64,000 nucleotides of DNA. It comes from Poronia punctata. Lineage: Eukaryota > Ascomycota > Sordariomycetes > Xylariales > Xylariaceae. The stretch covers positions 62,001 through 126,000 of the forward strand of contig MU401536.1 in NCBI GenBank assembly GCA_022579005.1. Direction: 5' to 3'. A program made the position numbers and the translations under genes. Positions 59,791-64,000 of this stretch are shown here, in pieces (position 1 is the stretch's first letter; each line of letters begins with the position of its first letter). The notes below the pieces were generated by a model. The model was not told the DNA's origin and made no database searches. It worked only from the letters and a program-made list of their open reading frames with translations.

Positions 59791-62700
59791 GCTAGCTATA
59801 TTATAAAACGTAAAAAGGTACTAATATTTATTAAAAGCTACTATTTACTTTAAAGTACTAAAGTTATTAAAACTAACACTTTAAAAGTTATTTAGATTTT
59901 TTAAGTTAAATAAACGCTTACTTTTTTTATATAGTTAATTATTTTATTAAAAGTGCTAGTGTTAGCAATACTAAGAATTAAATACTATTAGGCTTTATTT
60001 TGCTTAAAAACAATATTATTAAACTTAGTAAGCTTTTTAAAAATAATTTTTTAGCTATGCTAATATATATTCTTAATATTAAAAGCATTGTTATTTAATT
60101 ATATAAAGTGTTGCTTATAATTAGCTACGCTATTTTTAAATAACTTATAAGTATATAAAATAATATTAAAAGTAGCATTTTTATTAATATAGCTTTTTTT
60201 TTAATAAAAATTAAAAGCTTTTTTAATAAACTTGTAAATAACTACTATATAGCTACTATTAAAAGCTAAGCAAGTAAAAGTAGCTTTAATGTTATAAGTT
60301 AAGTTTTTATTATACTTAATATTAAAAGCATAGCTTATATTAATATGCTTTAAAAGTAAGTTAATAAGTTTATAGCTACTGCTAGCAGTAATATAATAAA
60401 TAAGCTTGCTTTATAAAATAGCATTATAAGTGTTTTTATTTAATATATTTTTATAAAAAAGCTATAAAAAATAAAGCATTTTTAGCTTATAATTAAATAA
60501 GCAACTATTTTAAAAAAAAATAAAAAGTTAAAAAATAACGTTAGCTAATATTTTATAGTCTTTATAGCGTATAGCTTTATAAATAATTAGCAAGATTTTA
60601 ATAGCTTATAATAAGCAGCAGTAGCTTTAAAACTTTATATTAATATTTTTATTTATAATGCTAAAATATTTTCTAGTTTAGCTTTTTATAATAAAAATTA
60701 TTAACTAAACATTTTTAAGTATTTTATTAAAAAGTTTAAAGGCTATAGTAGTAATAACTTTTTTAACTATATTAACATTAATGTTTTTATAGTTTTATAT
60801 TAAAAAGCTTTTATTTTAAAGCTTTGCTATAATAAAAGTAAAAATTTATATAGTAAAGCTATAAATAAGTAAAAGCACGGTTTAGTAATACTTTATGCTT
60901 TTTTTGCTAATATAATAGCCTTGTTAAAAAAAAGCAATATTTTTTAATATTATAATACTAAATTAAAGCTTGCTATTGTTAATATTTTAAAATATACAAA
61001 ATAGTATTTTAATATAGTTAAGCTTAATATAAAAAAAGGCTAAGATAAAAAGTATTTATTTTTTATACTTTTATAATTTGCTAGCTTTAGTTTAAAACTA
61101 TTTAATATAGCAAATAAAAAATGTTGTTTTTTAATTGCTATAAATAAAAGTTAGTTAGTTAGTATATTTAAAAAACTTAAAGCAGCGCTGCTAAAGCTTT
61201 TTATAAATTTTATAAATACTTAAAAAAAAAGCTAGTTAGCGTGCTATAATATATAAATAACGTAAAAAAAGTAAATAAAGATCTTTAAAATGTTAGTATA
61301 TAAAACTAAAATAGTGTGCTATAGTATAAAGAAAATAATAATATATTATTAATAGTTTTTTTGTTTTTAAAAATAGCGCTTATTTGCAAATATAAGCTTT
61401 TATTATATATTATACACTTTATTTCAAAATATTTTAAAAGCTTTTTAAACGTTAGGTTAAATAAGCACTTAATTAAAAAGCTAGCAAGCTATTATAAATA
61501 CTTATTAAAAAACTGCTTATATAGCATTAAGTAATTTAATATTATTAATTTTATAAAAAGTTACTTTAAGTTTATAAATTATTATATTAAAAGGCTATTT
61601 AAACTTAAGCAAGCTATTAAATAAGCTATTATTAAGTTAATAAACTAGTTATGTTTTTTTTAGCTAGTTTGCAAATATAGTTTATAAAGTTAAAATTATT
61701 ATGAATAATAACGCTATTAAAATTATAAGCTGCTTGCTTTATGTTTTTATAAGCAATATTAAACATTTTTATTAATAGTTAGTTAAGTATTTAATATAAT
61801 ATAATAATTTTAAAGTTAGCAAACATATTAATTATATAACGTAGTATTTTGTTAGTAATTATATAAAAACTTAAAATTTAGCAAAAAATATAGTAAAGTT
61901 ATAAGCATAGCTTTTTATTATAATAAAAAATAGAATATATATTTTTAAACTAAGTGCTTTATTAATGTTAATTTAAGCAATATTAGCATAGGCAGTTTGC
62001 TAGTTTTAAAAAACTTAAAATAATAAGCAAACAAGTTTAAGCGCTTTTAATTTTAAAATTATTTAAGCGTTAAAAAAAAACTTTTTTAACTATATAGTAT
62101 TATAAACACTTTTAATAATAATATTTTTATTTTGCATAAGCTATATTAAAGCAAGATTAAATAACTTAAATATTAGCTTTAATATTAAAGTATTTAACTT
62201 TTAGCATATTTAGTAGCTAATAGTATATTTAACTTAGCTAAAAGCTTTTATTTTAACTTTTAGTTTTTTTATTAAATTAATAAAGTTTACGTTAAAAAAA
62301 GCGTTTATTAAATTATATTTAGCTTTCCTTAAGTTAGCGTATTTTTTTAAAAAAGTCGAAATTTTATATAAAAGCATTATAAAAAAAAAATTGTAAGCAG
62401 CATAACTGCTAGCTTAGTTATAAAGCTTTACTTAAAGTATAATAGTATTGCTAACTATAACTTTTTTAGCTTTATTTTTAAAGCTATTTTTATTTTAAAT
62501 AGCTTTTTTTTTTGCTTTTTTGTTTTGCTTATTATTATTGCTACTACTTTTAAAAAAAGTAGTTAAATTAAAAAATATTATAGTAAAGTAACTAAAGTAA
62601 TAGCTTTGCAATATTAGTATTAAAAGCTTTAATAGTTTAAATATATATTATTATAGCATATTTAAATTACTAAAATTAAACTTATAATTTAGCGCTAATA

Positions 62701-62879
62701 ATAATATTTTAAGTAATAAAAGTTAAAAAATAACAATATTAGCACTAAAATAATTACAAAAGCTAAATTAGTATTTTTATAAAGTTTTAAAGCAAAAAAA
62801 CTACTTTTTAAAAAGTAAGTTATTTTATTAAAAAACTATAATTAACTACGTACACCTATGCTTAATTGCATCTATATTA

Positions 62880-63020
62880 AGTGCTTAGACTAGTTAAGCA
62901 GAACCTTTTATTAAAAATAATTAAAAATTTATAATTAGCTATAAGATATACTTAGTAGGTCTATTATATATTTTAGCAAAAAGCCCGTAGGGAAATGTAC
63001 GCTAAACTGGTCTAAGCACT
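62880..63020. mobile_element. MITE-like 141-bp element with 20-bp terminal inverted repeats
   Basis: The ends AGTGCTTAGACTAGTTAAGC (62880-62899) and the reverse complement of 63001-63020 match at 18 of 20 positions. The interior is non-coding and AT-rich. A clean target-site duplication is not visible. The same AGTGCTTAG word occurs in the left border repeat, suggesting one transposon family marks both edges of the island. Confidence 0.5.
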
Positions 63021-63036
63021 AAAATAAGGTAAACCT
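63011..63036 (-). repeat. Right copy of diverged terminal inverted repeat
   Basis: The reverse complement AGGTTTACCTTATTTTAGTG followed by CTTAGA pairs with the left copy at 55035-55060. It overlaps the outer end of the MITE-like element, so one terminus may serve both. Confidence 0.6.
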
Positions 63037-63251
63037 TATATGTGGAATTAATGCCTATATTTATCACGAACTTGAGTACCTCGTTACATAAACAAGCCCC
63101 CTTTTTTTAGTTTCAAGGTAGTTCCAAGGGGCTATCGGCGACTTGACTTATGTGACTTTCCTATTTCGCTCATCCCCGTCGATCCTCCCGGAATCCCAAG
63201 CATAAACTCCGCTGGGACTGACGTCTTCAAGTAAGTAAGTAGGCATCAAAC

Positions 63252-63504
63252 ATGGATAACTTTACGGGTCTCGGTTACGCCGGCCTTGTCGCGACTGCCG
63301 TGAGTTGAACACCTCCGGTATTTACATACCATTTTCATACAGTGTAAAATAGACATGGGCAGCAGAATGTTCCTCTGAGATCCCCAAGTGTAGTTATTTT
63401 ACTTCATCGACAACTTTTAATCATATTCTTATTCTTTTCAGGGATTGGCATGTATAGAGTACCCGGCCTTTCTCCCGCCTCATATTCAAAAACACGACCA
63501 GTAA
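63252..63504 (+). CDS. Possible spliced micro-gene, 36 codons
   Basis: The ATG at 63252 opens 16 codons (MDNFTGLGYAGLVATA) that end exactly at a GTGAGT donor (63300). A CTTTTCAG acceptor ends at 63441, and the frame then runs 20 codons to TAA at 63504, in phase. The second exon reads GLACIEYPAFLPPHIQKHDQ. The peptide begins with a hydrophobic stretch, has one Cys and matches no family I know. It may be a real small protein, the truncated 5' end of a larger gene broken by the island, or chance. It is convergent with the dehydrogenase gene, about 100 bp away. Confidence 0.3.
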
Positions 63505-63601
63505 AGAGCACCACCGTGTTTTACCCAGGGTTGTAGCGCCAGACCTCCTCTTCTACTCGTTATTCTTGTACGGGTTCCCCCAGATCTATCGACCAGCCGT
63601 C

Positions 63602-63962
63602 TCAAATAACTATGAATTTCTCCCCTATCAACTCCTCACTCAAAGCCCATAGGCGTCTCGCCGCATCAGGATCCCGCGCATGGTTCGCACAGGGAACAAA
63701 CTGGCAATCAGCCAAGTATAATCCACGACATTCTATTCTTTTTCATGAGCAACATCCCATCTCCCTCTAAACTCAAGGGTACCGAAAATCAAAGGAAAAG
63801 ACAGGAAGGAACGAACGAAAAACATACCATCAAGCGCCGGATCCAAAGCAGCGACAAGAGTAGTCGAAGCACCCTCATCACTATTCTTCCAATAATCCGT
63901 CGTCTTCTCGATCGCCTTTGCGACATCTTCTTCGTGTTCCCTGCCTAGATTACTAACGACCC
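63602..63962 (-). CDS. Short-chain dehydrogenase/reductase, C-terminal part (runs off window)
   Basis: Two exons are visible, 63828-63962 and the last one 63602-63732, separated by a 95-nt GTATGT...TAG intron; earlier exons lie beyond 64000. The joined frame gives NLGREHEEDVAKAIEKTTDY, then EGASTTLVAALDPALDE, then GLYLADCQFVP and RRLWALSEELIGEKF before the stop. This matches the end of fungal retinol-dehydrogenase-like SDRs, where the EGA-TT-AALDP and YL-DC motifs follow the catalytic core. The catalytic YxxxK and the Rossmann glycine motif lie off the window, so activity and substrate cannot be judged. The acceptor at 63963 is inferred from frame only. Confidence 0.72.
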
Positions 63963-64000
63963 CTGAGAATAGTTGTAAGTATCAGCTTTTTTTCTCATAC

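Larger units (their letters stand above)
55100..62990. mobile_element. AT-rich island, probably RIP-degenerated transposon(s)
   Basis: About 7.9 kb of near-pure A/T with abrupt edges. No frame of 60 codons is open on either strand. The remaining G and C lie mostly in GC, GCT/AGC and ACT/AGT words (AGCT and AGCTT recur throughout), while CA/TG survives chiefly within GCA/TGC. Loss of CpA with gain of TpA is the known signature of repeat-induced point mutation, which mutates duplicated DNA in the sexual cycle, so the block was probably one or more transposons. No protein domain is recoverable, so the class is unknown. A 43-bp tandem array and an ATT microsatellite lie inside it. An AT-rich centromere or satellite block is the main alternative. 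Confidence 0.8.

Noticed and set aside
55100..62990. Mitochondrial DNA insertion or AT-rich protein gene
   Set aside because: No frame of 60 codons is open, TGA-to-Trp reading does not help because TAA/TAG dominate, and no tRNA or rRNA words are visible.

Overview
The window comes from a filamentous ascomycete (Pezizomycotina), most likely a Sordariomycete. The evidence is the short GT-AG introns, the mix of genes (a Medusa-type conidiation regulator, eEF3, a HET-domain protein, a condensation-less NRPS-like reductase), and an 8-kb AT-only block that looks like repeat-induced point mutation (RIP). The order within the Sordariomycetes cannot be settled from the sequence alone.

Layout. 1-11.7 kb: no convincing gene, probably the long upstream and leader region of the Medusa gene. 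11.8-14.3 kb (+): medA, four exons. 16.4-40.7 kb: five genes in a row on the minus strand. They are a TTC27/Emw1-like TPR protein, a GYF-domain protein with an eIF4E-binding motif, an adenylation-thiolation-reductase enzyme, a HET-domain protein, and translation elongation factor 3. 44.0-48.0 kb (+): a 1239-residue protein I do not recognise. Around 48.1 kb: a 10-N assembly gap in homopolymer sequence. 48.6-52.0 kb (-): an HST3/HST4-class sirtuin. 53.5-53.8 kb (-): a small secreted four-cysteine protein. 55.1-63.0 kb: the AT-rich, RIP-like island, edged by a diverged inverted repeat and a small MITE-like element. 63.3-63.5 kb (+): a possible 36-codon spliced micro-gene. 63.6-64.0 kb (-): the C-terminal exons of a short-chain dehydrogenase running off the window.

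How they relate. Most genes are ordinary housekeeping or developmental loci and do not form a pathway. eEF3 and the GYF protein both touch translation, but nothing shows they are linked. The NRPS-like reductase has no tailoring genes, transporter or cluster regulator beside it, so it is a stand-alone candidate rather than a recognisable metabolite cluster. The accessory part runs from about 53 to 63.5 kb: an effector-like secreted protein next to a degenerated repeat island.

I assembled exon models by hand from reading frames and GT/AG sites. All complete models keep frame through to a stop, but none is backed by transcript data. I saw no CRISPR array, rRNA or convincing intact tRNA. I found no clearly novel system. 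The best leads are the inverted-repeat-bounded island, the unassigned 1239-residue protein, the stand-alone reductase and the spliced micro-gene.
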